This document shows, piece after piece, positions 1-6,459 of a DNA stretch of 7,768 nt (within the stretch, counting starts at the first letter, position 1; every line of letters begins with the position of its first letter). The notes under the pieces are model-generated. The model searched no databases. It was given only the letters and a program-made list of their open reading frames with translations, and was not told the origin of the DNA. The position numbers and the translations under genes are program-made. This DNA comes from Planctomycetota bacterium (GTDB taxonomy: Bacteria; Planctomycetota; PLA2; JAEUHO01), in NCBI GenBank assembly GCA_026647295.1, contig JAPKHB010000179.1, forward strand, positions 1 through 7,768, in the 5' to 3' direction.

Positions 1-84
1 CGGGTGGAGCATGCCGTCCTCGCGGTCCTCGATCTGGTGGCGGGCGAGCGGTTCGTGGGCGGTGGGGGGGGGCGGGGCGGGCAT
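1..84 (-). CDS. N-terminus of an unidentified protein, cut by window edge
   Basis: Read on the minus strand from the ATG whose complement is at 82-84, a frame stays open to the left edge for 28 codons. After a Pro-rich start (MPAPPPPTA) it gives HEPLARHQIEDREDGMLHP, which has ordinary charged, protein-like composition. Either plus-strand reading of the same bases gives Gly/Arg-rich low-complexity sequence. An in-frame upstream ATG at 96 is a second possible start, but it lies inside the TATGCT box and only one base after an AAGGAG-like stretch, so 84 is preferred. The gene would be transcribed divergently from dtd. The family cannot be recognised from 28 residues. What is seen is the open frame and the promoter-like box. 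That it is a real gene is inference. Confidence 0.45.
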   Translation of the reverse strand, partial: MPAPPPPTAHEPLARHQIEDREDGMLHP

Positions 85-91
85 GGGCGGG

Positions 92-97
92 AGCATA
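92..97 (-). promoter_or_regulatory. -10-like box TATGCT before the left-edge minus-strand gene
   Basis: On the minus strand TATGCT (TANNNT pattern) is followed by seven bases and then the ATG at 84. This spacing would place the transcription start at or next to the start codon, as in leaderless genes. No convincing -35 hexamer is visible 16-18 bases upstream. It resembles the TAGGCT boxes before the response regulator and PAP2 genes. Confidence 0.35.
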
Positions 98-191
98 CTC
101 CTTGGGCTTCCTCGCCGCGTGCCCGGCGGCGGTCACTCGGGCACCCGCGGAATCCCTGGCGCCGGCGGCGGGGGCGCCGTACCAGGGGCGC

Positions 192-647
192 GTGCGCGTC
201 GTCCTGCAGCGGGTGTCGGAGGCCAGCGTGGCGGTCGAGGGCCGCACCATCGCCCGCATCGGCGCCGGGGCGCTGCTGCTCGTGGGGGTGGAGCGCGGCG
301 ACGGCGAGGCCGACGCCGACGCGCTGGCCCGCAAGGTCGCGGCCCTGCGCTGGTTTCCCGGCCGCACGCCCATGGACCGCACGCTGGCCGAGGCGGGGGG
401 CGCCTGCCTGGTCGTGAGCCAGTTCACCCTGCTCGCCGACCTGGCGCGGGGCAACCGCCCGGGATTCGCCGACGCGGAGGAGCCGGCGCAGGCCGAGCGC
501 CTGGTGGCGCGGCTGATGGCCGGCCTGGCCGCCGCGGGCCTCCTCGTCGAGGGCGGCCGCTTCGGCGCCCGGATGGCGGTGGCCCTGGTCAACGACGGGC
601 CGGTCACCTTCTGCCTCGCGGCGCGCGGGGGGCGCCTCGGGTCGTGA
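192..647 (+). CDS. dtd: D-aminoacyl-tRNA deacylase
   Basis: This cytoplasmic enzyme hydrolyses D-amino acids (and mischarged glycine) from tRNA, recycling the tRNA and protecting translation from D-residues. The 151-residue product opens with the family's typical N-terminus, MRVVLQRVSEASVAVEG. It carries both active-site signatures: SQFTLLAD (residues 76-83) and NDGPVTF (134-140), which contains the Gly-cisPro pair (136-137) that excludes L-substrates. The length matches the usual 145-150. The GTG at 192 is chosen because it gives the canonical MRVVLQR start. The frame is open further upstream to an ATG at 102, but that adds an Ala/Pro-rich extension not expected in the family. No strong ribosome binding site is visible; AGGGG lies only three bases before GTG. 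The stop overlaps a following GTG (GTGA), indicating possible translational coupling to the next small gene. Confidence 0.95.
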   Translation: MRVVLQRVSEASVAVEGRTIARIGAGALLLVGVERGDGEADADALARKVAALRWFPGRTPMDRTLAEAGGACLVVSQFTLLADLARGNRPGFADAEEPAQAERLVARLMAGLAAAGLLVEGGRFGARMAVALVNDGPVTFCLAARGGRLGS

Positions 648-1201
648 ACGAGGAGGCGCCCTCCCCGCTGTCCCGCAGGCGCCAGCTCCTGTGGCTGCTC
701 GCCCTCGTCCTCCTGGTGGCCGGGCTCGTCTTCCTCGCCGCGGGCGAGGTCTGGCCCCGCTGGTTCCGGGTGGAGGGCGCCCCTGACCCCGCCGGGGCCC
801 GGGCGCCCGCGGGCGGCCGTCCCGGGCCCTTTTGCACAACCTTTGCCGCCCGCCCCGCCCCCTTGCCCTACACCTTGACCTTCGCCCCATGCGCGCGTCG
901 GCCCCGCCCCCGTTCCGTTCTGCCCGCCGCCGGTTCGGCTAGCCCGTGCGCCGCCGCGGACGCTCGCCGGCGCCCCGCTGGGGGCGGCGCCTCCTGGGCG
1001 CGCTGGGCTTGTGGCTGGCGCTCGCGCCCGGCGCCCGGGCCGGGGGCGTGCTCGTGCCCGTGGAGGGGTCCGCGGACGAGCAGGAGTCGGCGCAGGTCGA
1101 GTCGCTCTCCGTCGAGTTGGTGGTGCGGGGGGGCCACGCGGTGGTCACCGCCGAGCAACTCTGGCGCAACGGGGGGGCGCAGCCGCTCGAGGGCGAGTTG
1201 A
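644..1201 (+). CDS. Small membrane protein, convincing only at its N-terminus
   Basis: A GTG at 644 overlaps the dtd stop in a GTGA quartet, the classic arrangement of coupled genes. The first ~48 codons read like a single-pass membrane protein. A short charged segment ending RRRQ is followed by one hydrophobic helix (LLWLLALVLLVAGLVFLAAG, about residues 14-33) and then EVWPRWFRVEG. After about position 785 the same frame becomes Pro/Ala/Arg-rich and low in information. It only stops at 1201, which is 256 bases inside the well-supported VIT/VWA gene in another frame. The true gene therefore probably ends earlier: either a frameshift (natural or from sequencing) hides a stop near 784-786 or 876-878, or the C-terminus is degenerate. 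The family is not recognised. The coordinates are those of the uninterrupted frame; only about 644-790 is trusted. Confidence 0.35.
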   Translation: MNEEAPSPLSRRRQLLWLLALVLLVAGLVFLAAGEVWPRWFRVEGAPDPAGARAPAGGRPGPFCTTFAARPAPLPYTLTFAPCARRPRPRSVLPAAGSASPCAAADARRRPAGGGASWARWACGWRSRPAPGPGACSCPWRGPRTSRSRRRSSRSPSSWWCGGATRWSPPSNSGATGGRSRSRAS

Positions 1202-3162
1202 TCGTCCCGCTGCCGCCCGGGGTGGTGTCCTCCTCCGTCGCCGTCTTCGAGGACGGCCGCGCACGGGAAGGGCGCGTGCTCGAGGGCCCGGGGGCGCGCG
1301 CCGCGTTGCTCGAGCTGCTGCGGCGCCGGCGCGAGCCCGCGCTCCTGGAGGCCCTGGGCCGGGATCTGTTCCGGGCCCGGCTGCCCGCGCTCGCCCCCGG
1401 GGCGACACGCCGGCTCGTGGTGCGCTACGAGCAGCCCGTGGCGACCGGGCTCGGCCTTGGCGGCTGGACGCTGCCGCTGGGGGCGATGCGGCACCGGGCC
1501 GCGCCCGGCGCCGAACTGGCCCTGCGGGTGGACCTGACCTCCGAGCGCGAGTTGGCGCTCGCGTGGAGCCCGACCCACCCCGTCGCGTGGCGCCGCCTCG
1601 GAGCCGGGCGCACCGAGGGGGTCTGGCGGGGCCCCCTGTCCCCCCAGGACCCGGACCCGGCCCTGGTCTGGGGCGATACGGCCGGGGGCCTGGGCGGCGC
1701 GCTGCTCACCTGGTGGCCCCAGGGCGAGGAGCGCGGGTGGTTCCTCTTCCTGGCCGCGGCCCCGCGGGCCGACCCCGCCGCCGCCCCGCGCAGCCTCACC
1801 TTCGTCGTGGACACCTCGGGTTCGATGCTGGGCGAGAAGCTCGAGCAGGTCCGGGTCGCCCTGCGCGACGTGATCGCCGGGTTGGGGGCGCAGGACCGCC
1901 TCAACCTGATCGCCTACGACACCGCGGTGGTCCCCCTGTGGAGCGCCCCGCGGCCGGTGGACGCCCAGGCCCGCGCGGAGGCCCTGGGCTTCGTGACCCG
2001 GCTCCGGGCGAGCGGCGGGACCCACGCCGAGGGCGCGCTGGTCGCCGCGCTCTCCCCCGCCCCGGCCGAGGACGTCCCCTCGCTCGTCGTCTTCCTCACG
2101 GACGGGCGGCCCACGCTCGGAGAGACCGACACCGAGCGCCTGCTCGCGGCGCTGGACGCCGTGGACCCGGCCCGCCGCCACCGGGTCCACGCCCTGGGCG
2201 TGGGCGTGGACGTGAACGCCGTGCTGCTGGACCGGCTGGCGCTGGCCCACGGCGGCCGCCACCTCGTCGTGCGCCCGGGCGAGGACCTGGCGGAGCGGCT
2301 CGGGGCGCTCGCCGCGCGCCTCGAGCGCCCGGTGCTCACGGCGCCGCGCTTCGGGGCGGTGGGCCTCGATCCTTCGGACGTGCACCCCGCACGGCTCCCG
2401 GACCTCTTCCCCGGCGAGACCCTGGTGGTGACGGGCCGCTACCGGGGCGCCGGGCAGGTGGACCTGGAACTCGCGGGACGGGACGGCGCGCTCGAGCGCA
2501 CCTGGCAGAGTACCGGCTGGGCGGCGGCCCCCGGCGAGGGCGCCGCGGGGTCCGGCGTCGGCGACGCGCCGGCGCGCCTGTGGGCCCTGCGGCGCATCGC
2601 CGAGCGGCTGGACGCAGCGCGGCTGCTGGGCCAGGCCGAGCCCGGCCTGGCCGCGGAAGTGACCGCGCTGGGCCTGCGCTTTGGGATCCTCACCGAGTAC
2701 ACGGCCTTCCTGGCCGAACCGGGCGGGGCCGGCGGGGAGGATCCCGCCGCGGCCCGGCGGCGCGCCCACGCCGCCATCCAGAGCCTCTCGGCGCGGCGCA
2801 TCGGGGCGGGCAGCCTCGCGCAGTCGGCCAACCAGGAGCGGCGTCGGCGGGCCCTGCGCCCGCCCGGGGCGGTCCAGCACCTCCTGCTGGCCACCCCGGA
2901 CGATCGCGACCTGCTCGAGGTGCCGCTCGGCGGCGTGCGCCACGTCGGCGGGCGCACGTTCTGGTACCAGGGCGAGGGCGGGGGATGGGTGGACGCCGCC
3001 GTCGCCGACCCCGCGGCCGTGGACGAGGCCGTGGTGCGCTTCAGCCCCCGCTTCTTCGAGTTGCTGGAAGGGGCGGGCCCGGCCGACGGGGCCGCCCTGG
3101 CCCAGCCCGGGCCGCTGGTCCTGCGCTGGGGGGGGCGCACGCTGCGCCTCCTCGGACCCTGA
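946..3162 (+). CDS. Exported VIT and von Willebrand factor A domain protein
   Basis: This is a 738-residue protein with an N-terminal signal peptide: a basic n-region, a hydrophobic core LLGALGLWLALAPG, and likely cleavage after ARA at residue 32. A VIT-like domain spans about residues 38-165 (VESLSVELVVRGGHAVVTAEQLWRN and the following IVPLPPGVVSSSVAVFEDG). A VWA domain spans about 282-460 with a complete metal-ion adhesion site: D289-x-S291-x-S293, T359 and D386 (FLTDGRP). The C-terminal part has the family's FGILTEYTAFLA segment (about 579-590) and a terminal module with GGRTFWYQ (about 668-675). No transmembrane anchor, PEP-CTERM or sortase signal is seen, so secretion to the periplasm or outside is inferred. 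VIT/VWA proteins generally bind proteins in a metal-dependent way; no specific partner can be named. GTG at 946 is used because it gives a proper signal peptide. It lies 35 bases before the two-component genes, so a shared role is possible. Confidence 0.88.
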   Translation: MRRRGRSPAPRWGRRLLGALGLWLALAPGARAGGVLVPVEGSADEQESAQVESLSVELVVRGGHAVVTAEQLWRNGGAQPLEGELIVPLPPGVVSSSVAVFEDGRAREGRVLEGPGARAALLELLRRRREPALLEALGRDLFRARLPALAPGATRRLVVRYEQPVATGLGLGGWTLPLGAMRHRAAPGAELALRVDLTSERELALAWSPTHPVAWRRLGAGRTEGVWRGPLSPQDPDPALVWGDTAGGLGGALLTWWPQGEERGWFLFLAAAPRADPAAAPRSLTFVVDTSGSMLGEKLEQVRVALRDVIAGLGAQDRLNLIAYDTAVVPLWSAPRPVDAQARAEALGFVTRLRASGGTHAEGALVAALSPAPAEDVPSLVVFLTDGRPTLGETDTERLLAALDAVDPARRHRVHALGVGVDVNAVLLDRLALAHGGRHLVVRPGEDLAERLGALAARLERPVLTAPRFGAVGLDPSDVHPARLPDLFPGETLVVTGRYRGAGQVDLELAGRDGALERTWQSTGWAAAPGEGAAGSGVGDAPARLWALRRIAERLDAARLLGQAEPGLAAEVTALGLRFGILTEYTAFLAEPGGAGGEDPAAARRRAHAAIQSLSARRIGAGSLAQSANQERRRRALRPPGAVQHLLLATPDDRDLLEVPLGGVRHVGGRTFWYQGEGGGWVDAAVADPAAVDEAVVRFSPRFFELLEGAGPADGAALAQPGPLVLRWGGRTLRLLGP

Positions 3163-3182
3163 TGGGGCCACGGCGCCCTGGG

Positions 3183-3188
3183 TAGGCT
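3183..3188 (+). promoter_or_regulatory. -10-like box TAGGCT before the response regulator
   Basis: TAGGCT sits in the 35-base gap after the VIT/VWA gene, nine bases before the ATG at 3198. A TGATGG at 3160-3165, 17 bases upstream, is a poor -35 match. No Shine-Dalgarno sequence occurs between the box and the ATG. The identical hexamer recurs before the PAP2 gene, supporting a leaderless or near-leaderless transcript. Confidence 0.45.
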
Positions 3189-3197
3189 GACGCCCCG

Positions 3198-3893
3198 ATG
3201 CACACCGCCCCGCCCCGCATCCTGGTGGTCGAAGACGAGCCGGCGCTCGCCCACGGCCTGCGCGACGCGCTGGCCTACCAGGGCTACGCCGTGGAGGTGG
3301 TCGGCGAAGGGCGCCAGGGCCTCGACCGCGCCCGGCGGGGGGGCTTCGACGTGCTGGTGCTCGACCTGATGCTCCCGGGGATGAGCGGCTTTGCGGTCCT
3401 GGAGACGCTGCGGGCGGAGGGCAACCCGACCCCCACCATCATCCTGACGGCGCGGGCGGCCGAAGACGACCGCGTGCGCGGCCTCGAACTGGGCGCAGAC
3501 GACTACGTGACCAAGCCCTTTGCGCTGCGCGAGTTGCTGGCCCGGGTCGGGGCGCAGGTGCGGCGCACCCGGCGCGAACGGGGCGACGGGGAGTGCTTCG
3601 AGGCCGCGGGCGTGCGCTTTGACCTCGGCCGCCTCACGGCCTGGCGCGACGCCGAGGAGATCGTCCTCACGCCGCGCGAGGGCGAGATCCTCGCCTACCT
3701 GCGGGCGCACCGGGGCAACGTCGTCACCCGGGACCGCTTCCTCCTGGACGTGTGGCGCTACCCGACGGCGCGGGTGGAGACGCGGACGGTGGACAACACC
3801 CTGGCGGCCCTGCGCCGCAAGATCGAGGTCGACCCGGCCGCCCCGCGGCTGATCCTCACGGTGCGGGGCAAGGGGTACCGGTGGGGTGGATAG
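3198..3893 (+). CDS. OmpR/PhoB-family response regulator
   Basis: This is a 231-residue cytoplasmic transcription regulator. The receiver domain (about 7-120) has the acidic pair E12/D13, phospho-acceptor D56 (VLVLDLMLPGMSGF), T84 (ILTAR) and K106 (TKPF), so all phosphorylation residues are present. The C-terminal winged-helix DNA-binding domain (about 133-230) contains LTPREGEILAYLRAHRGNVV, a TVDNTLAALRRKIE recognition-helix region and the terminal TVRGKGYRW wing. The length is normal for the family. The ATG at 3198 is the first residue of a standard receiver N-terminus (PRILVVEDE follows). It overlaps the next gene by 13 bases, and that histidine kinase is its obvious partner. Target promoters cannot be deduced. 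The neighbouring exported VWA protein and PAP2 phosphatase are candidates by proximity only. Confidence 0.96.
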   Translation: MHTAPPRILVVEDEPALAHGLRDALAYQGYAVEVVGEGRQGLDRARRGGFDVLVLDLMLPGMSGFAVLETLRAEGNPTPTIILTARAAEDDRVRGLELGADDYVTKPFALRELLARVGAQVRRTRRERGDGECFEAAGVRFDLGRLTAWRDAEEIVLTPREGEILAYLRAHRGNVVTRDRFLLDVWRYPTARVETRTVDNTLAALRRKIEVDPAAPRLILTVRGKGYRWGG

Positions 3894-5743
3894 CCGGGAC
3901 CCTGGGCGGGCGCCGGGGCGTCCTGCGGCGCCCGATCCTGCTGTTCGCGGCCATGTTGCTCGGCCCGGCGGCCGGGCTGGCGTGGCTGGGCTGGCAGAGC
4001 GTGGAGCGCGAACACGCCGCCCGCGCGCGGGAGGTGCGCGACGAGGCGGCCGCGCTGCTGGAGGCCCGCGCGGCCGAGGTGCACGAGGCGCTGGAGCGCG
4101 TGCGCCGGCGCGAGGAGGCGCGCCCCTACTTCGAGTACCAGGAGGCCTTCCTGCCCCTGGACCGCGCCGGCGGGAGCCTGGCCTTCCAGCCGAGCCCCCT
4201 GCTGGGGCAGCCGTCCGATCCCCTCGTGCGCGGCTGGTTCCAGTGGGAACTGTACGGCGAGGGGGTGGTGCTCGGCGAGCCGGAGGTGCTCCCGCGCGAG
4301 GCCAAAGACCTCACGGCGGCCCTCGCCGGACCCTACCGCGCCGCGCTCAAGGAGCGGCTGGAGGGGGCGCCCGCGGACCGGACGCTGCGCCGCGTGCCGG
4401 CCGTCCCGCACCCGCAGTGGAACGTGGCCGGCAACGAGGAGCGCGGCCGGCTCCTGGAAGAACTCGACGTCGCCCAGCGCCGGGCGGCCGAACCCGACGC
4501 CGCCCCCGCGACGCCGGACGAGGGCGGGTACCTGGGCCAGTGGCTGCGCCGCGCGCGCGATGAGCCGATCTCCGTGCGCACCACGGCGCTGGGCTACCTC
4601 TACGCCCCCGACGGCGAGGCCCGCGGGGTGCCGCTGCTCGCCTGGCGCCTCGTGTGGATCCCCGGCGAGCGCACCGAGCGCCGCGAGGTGAAGCGCGACC
4701 GCTGGCTGCTCCAGGGCTATGCGGTCGACCCCGCGCCCCTGCTGCCGGCGGAGTGGACGCGCCAGGGGCGCGTGCGCTGGATCCGGGCGGCGGCCGCCCC
4801 CGGCGTCGAGGGGCCGGACCTCAAGCGCCGCTCCCTCCTCGACGGCCTCGGGGCCGAGCCCGTGGGGCGCCCCCCGGGGCCCCGGCCCACGGCGCTGGGC
4901 CTCCTGGCGCGCCCGGACCCCGGGCTGGCCGCCGGGGCCCTCACCGACGCCCGCCAGCGCTTCCTCCTGCTCCTCGGCGGGCTCGTCCTGGTCGTCGCGC
5001 TGGGCTTCGCGGTGCTCGTGCGCGGGGTGCGGCGCGAGGTCGACGTGTTGCGCCGCAAGGAGGACTTCGTCGCCGCGATCACGCACGAACTGCGCACCCC
5101 GCTCGCGGGGATCCGCATGTACGCCGAGATGCTCAAGGAGGGCTGGGTCGAGACCCCCGAAGCCGCCGAGGGCTACGCGGGGCGCATCCTCGACGAGACG
5201 GAGCGGCTCGGGCAACTCGTGAACCAGGTGCTCGACCTGGCGGCGCTGGAACGCGGCGTGGCGACCGTGAGCGCCGTGCCCGGGGACCTGGGCGAGGCGG
5301 TGCGCCAGGCCGCGGCCTGGATGGAGCGGCGCGCGCGCGAGGCCGGGGTCGCCCTCGCCGTCGAGGTCGAACCCGACCTGCCGCCGGTTCCGTTCGACCC
5401 GCGCTGGATGCGGCCGCTGGTGCTCAACCTCCTGGACAACGCGATCAAGTACAGCGCCCGCTCGCCGCACAAGGAGGTCCGCGTCACGCTGGGGCGGGAG
5501 GGCGAGCGCCTCGTGCTGGCCGTGGCCGACCGGGGCGTGGGCATCGACGCCGCCACGCGCCGGCGTCTGTTCCGGCCGTTCCAGCGGGCCGGCGACGAAC
5601 TCACCCGCGAGGCGCCGGGGCTGGGGATCGGGCTCGCGCTCGTCAAGCGCTACGCCGAGGCCCACCGCGCCCGCGTGACCCTGGAGAGCACCCCCGGCGC
5701 GGGCACGCGCGTGGAGGTCCGCTTCCCCATCTCGGCGGCCTGA
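3881..5743 (+). CDS. Membrane-bound sensor histidine kinase, partner of the regulator
   Basis: This is a 620-residue inner-membrane kinase. Transmembrane helix 1 lies at about 19-38 (ILLFAAMLLGPAAGLAWLGW) and helix 2 at about 361-382 (FLLLLGGLVLVVALGFAVLV), enclosing a ~320-residue periplasmic region. That region begins with a charged, probably coiled-coil helix (about 39-90) and continues with YFEYQEAFLPLDRAG and SPLLGQPSDPLVRGWFQWE. It matches no sensor domain I can name. The kinase core is complete: H-box ITHELRTPLAGIRMYAEML with phospho-acceptor H402, N-box NLLDNAIKY (516-524), G1 DRGVG (550-554), F-box LFRPF, and G2 GLGIGLALVKRYAEAH (from about 580). No HAMP domain is evident between helix 2 and the H-box. 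The GTG at 3881 overlaps the regulator gene by 13 bases. A start nearer the first helix (for example the CTG in the LRRP segment) is also possible, so the first ~15 residues are uncertain. Cognate pairing with the upstream regulator is inferred from the overlap. Confidence 0.94.
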   Translation: MGWIAGTLGGRRGVLRRPILLFAAMLLGPAAGLAWLGWQSVEREHAARAREVRDEAAALLEARAAEVHEALERVRRREEARPYFEYQEAFLPLDRAGGSLAFQPSPLLGQPSDPLVRGWFQWELYGEGVVLGEPEVLPREAKDLTAALAGPYRAALKERLEGAPADRTLRRVPAVPHPQWNVAGNEERGRLLEELDVAQRRAAEPDAAPATPDEGGYLGQWLRRARDEPISVRTTALGYLYAPDGEARGVPLLAWRLVWIPGERTERREVKRDRWLLQGYAVDPAPLLPAEWTRQGRVRWIRAAAAPGVEGPDLKRRSLLDGLGAEPVGRPPGPRPTALGLLARPDPGLAAGALTDARQRFLLLLGGLVLVVALGFAVLVRGVRREVDVLRRKEDFVAAITHELRTPLAGIRMYAEMLKEGWVETPEAAEGYAGRILDETERLGQLVNQVLDLAALERGVATVSAVPGDLGEAVRQAAAWMERRAREAGVALAVEVEPDLPPVPFDPRWMRPLVLNLLDNAIKYSARSPHKEVRVTLGREGERLVLAVADRGVGIDAATRRRLFRPFQRAGDELTREAPGLGIGLALVKRYAEAHRARVTLESTPGAGTRVEVRFPISAA

Positions 5744-5754
5744 CGCCGCGCGGG

Positions 5755-5760
5755 TAGGCT
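5755..5760 (+). promoter_or_regulatory. -10-like box TAGGCT before the PAP2 gene
   Basis: The same hexamer as before the response regulator lies 6 bases before the GTG at 5767 and 9 bases before the second, in-frame GTG at 5770. The nine-base spacing equals that at the regulator, which slightly favours 5770 as the start. No Shine-Dalgarno sequence or -35 element is visible, since this falls within the 23-base gap after the kinase stop. Confidence 0.45.
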
Positions 5761-5766
5761 GGGCGC

Positions 5767-6432
5767 GTGGTGCCGTCCCTCCTCGCCGCCGGCGCCTGGC
5801 TCGATCGCCTCGAGCGCGACCTGTTGCACGCCATCACCTGCACCTGGCACGACGAAACCCTGGGCTGGGTGCTGATCGAGGTGCAGCGCAAGGGCGTCGG
5901 GATCCCGATCGCGCTCGCCGGGCTGGGCCTGCTCGCCTGGCGCCGCGGTCGGGCCCTGGCCGGGCGCGTGCTGGCGACCGCCGCGCTCGGCTTCCTCCTG
6001 TGCTCCGCGCTGGCGGCGGGGCTGTGGCCGGTCGTGGCGCGCGAGCGCCCGCCCCACCACTACGAGCGCCTGCTGCGCACGCCGGCGGAGCAGGCCACCT
6101 GCGCCCAGGACCCCGGCGCGCTGGCGTTGCGCAACCCGCGGGTGTCGCACTCCTGGTCGTTTCCGAGCCGGCACGGGATCACCGCCGGGGCCGTGGTGAC
6201 CGCGTTCTGGCTCGCCGGCTGGCGCTGGGGCCTGCTCGCCCTGCCGTTCGGCCTCCTGGTGGCCTGGGGGCGGATCTACGCCGGACGGCACTGGCCCACC
6301 GACGTCCTGGCCGGCGTCCTGCTCGGGGTGGGGGGGGCCTGGCTGGCCTGGCGCTGGGTGCCCGGGCTGTTCGGGCGGCTGCGCCGGGGCCGACGGGCCG
6401 GGGGCGGGGCCGGGGACGGCGCCAAGGGGTAG
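5767..6432 (+). CDS. PAP2-superfamily membrane phosphatase
   Basis: This is a 221-residue polytopic inner-membrane protein of the phosphatidic-acid phosphatase type 2 superfamily. Such enzymes usually dephosphorylate lipid phosphates such as phosphatidate, phosphatidylglycerophosphate or undecaprenyl pyrophosphate. The three motifs are recognisable but divergent. In motif 1 the RP pair is R94-P95 (ARERPP), but the usual Lys seven residues before R94 is Trp87. Motif 2 is P133-S-R-H136 instead of PSGH. Motif 3 is GRIYAGRHWPTD with R169, H175 and D179. The catalytic His and Asp pair and both Arg residues are therefore present. Hydrophobic helices occur around residues 37-58, 66-90, 138-155, 158-167 and 180-197. 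An insert (about 97-127, with two motif-free Cys-containing turns) separates motifs 1 and 2. The tail is Gly/Arg-rich. Two adjacent GTG codons (5767, 5770) are equally acceptable starts. The substrate cannot be told. Confidence 0.88.
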   Translation: MVPSLLAAGAWLDRLERDLLHAITCTWHDETLGWVLIEVQRKGVGIPIALAGLGLLAWRRGRALAGRVLATAALGFLLCSALAAGLWPVVARERPPHHYERLLRTPAEQATCAQDPGALALRNPRVSHSWSFPSRHGITAGAVVTAFWLAGWRWGLLALPFGLLVAWGRIYAGRHWPTDVLAGVLLGVGGAWLAWRWVPGLFGRLRRGRRAGGGAGDGAKG

Positions 6433-6435
6433 AAT
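6430..6435 (+). promoter_or_regulatory. -10-like box TAGAAT before the NAT-family gene
   Basis: TAGAAT overlaps the stop codon (TAG) of the PAP2 gene and is the closest match to a sigma-70 -10 hexamer in the GC-rich part. It ends 24 bases before the GTG at 6460, so a transcript from it would have a short leader of roughly 15-18 bases, unlike the tighter spacing at the other boxes. No -35 hexamer is visible upstream. Confidence 0.35.
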
Positions 6436-6459
6436 CGCGGCTTTCCCCCCGGATGCGCC

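Noticed and set aside
102..191. N-terminal extension of dtd from the ATG at 102
   Set aside because: It adds 30 Ala/Pro-rich residues before the canonical MRVVLQRVSEAS start; DTD proteins do not carry this.
832..891. TTGCAC, TTGCCC and TTGACC as -35 elements for the VIT/VWA gene
   Set aside because: None has a -10-like hexamer at 16-18 bases downstream, so a promoter cannot be supported here.
868..3171. 767-codon minus-strand frame opposite the VIT/VWA gene
   Set aside because: It is Arg/Pro/Gly/His-rich without motifs and antisense to a gene with a signal peptide and a complete VWA metal site. Very high GC removes stop codons, so such shadows are expected.
1011..3185. 724-codon plus-strand frame inside the VIT/VWA gene
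   Set aside because: Consists almost only of Arg, Gly, Ala and Pro; a frame-shifted reading of the true gene.
3758..5665. 635-codon minus-strand frame opposite the histidine kinase
   Set aside because: Low-complexity Arg/Gly/Ala/His composition, no domain, and fully antisense to a kinase with all catalytic boxes.
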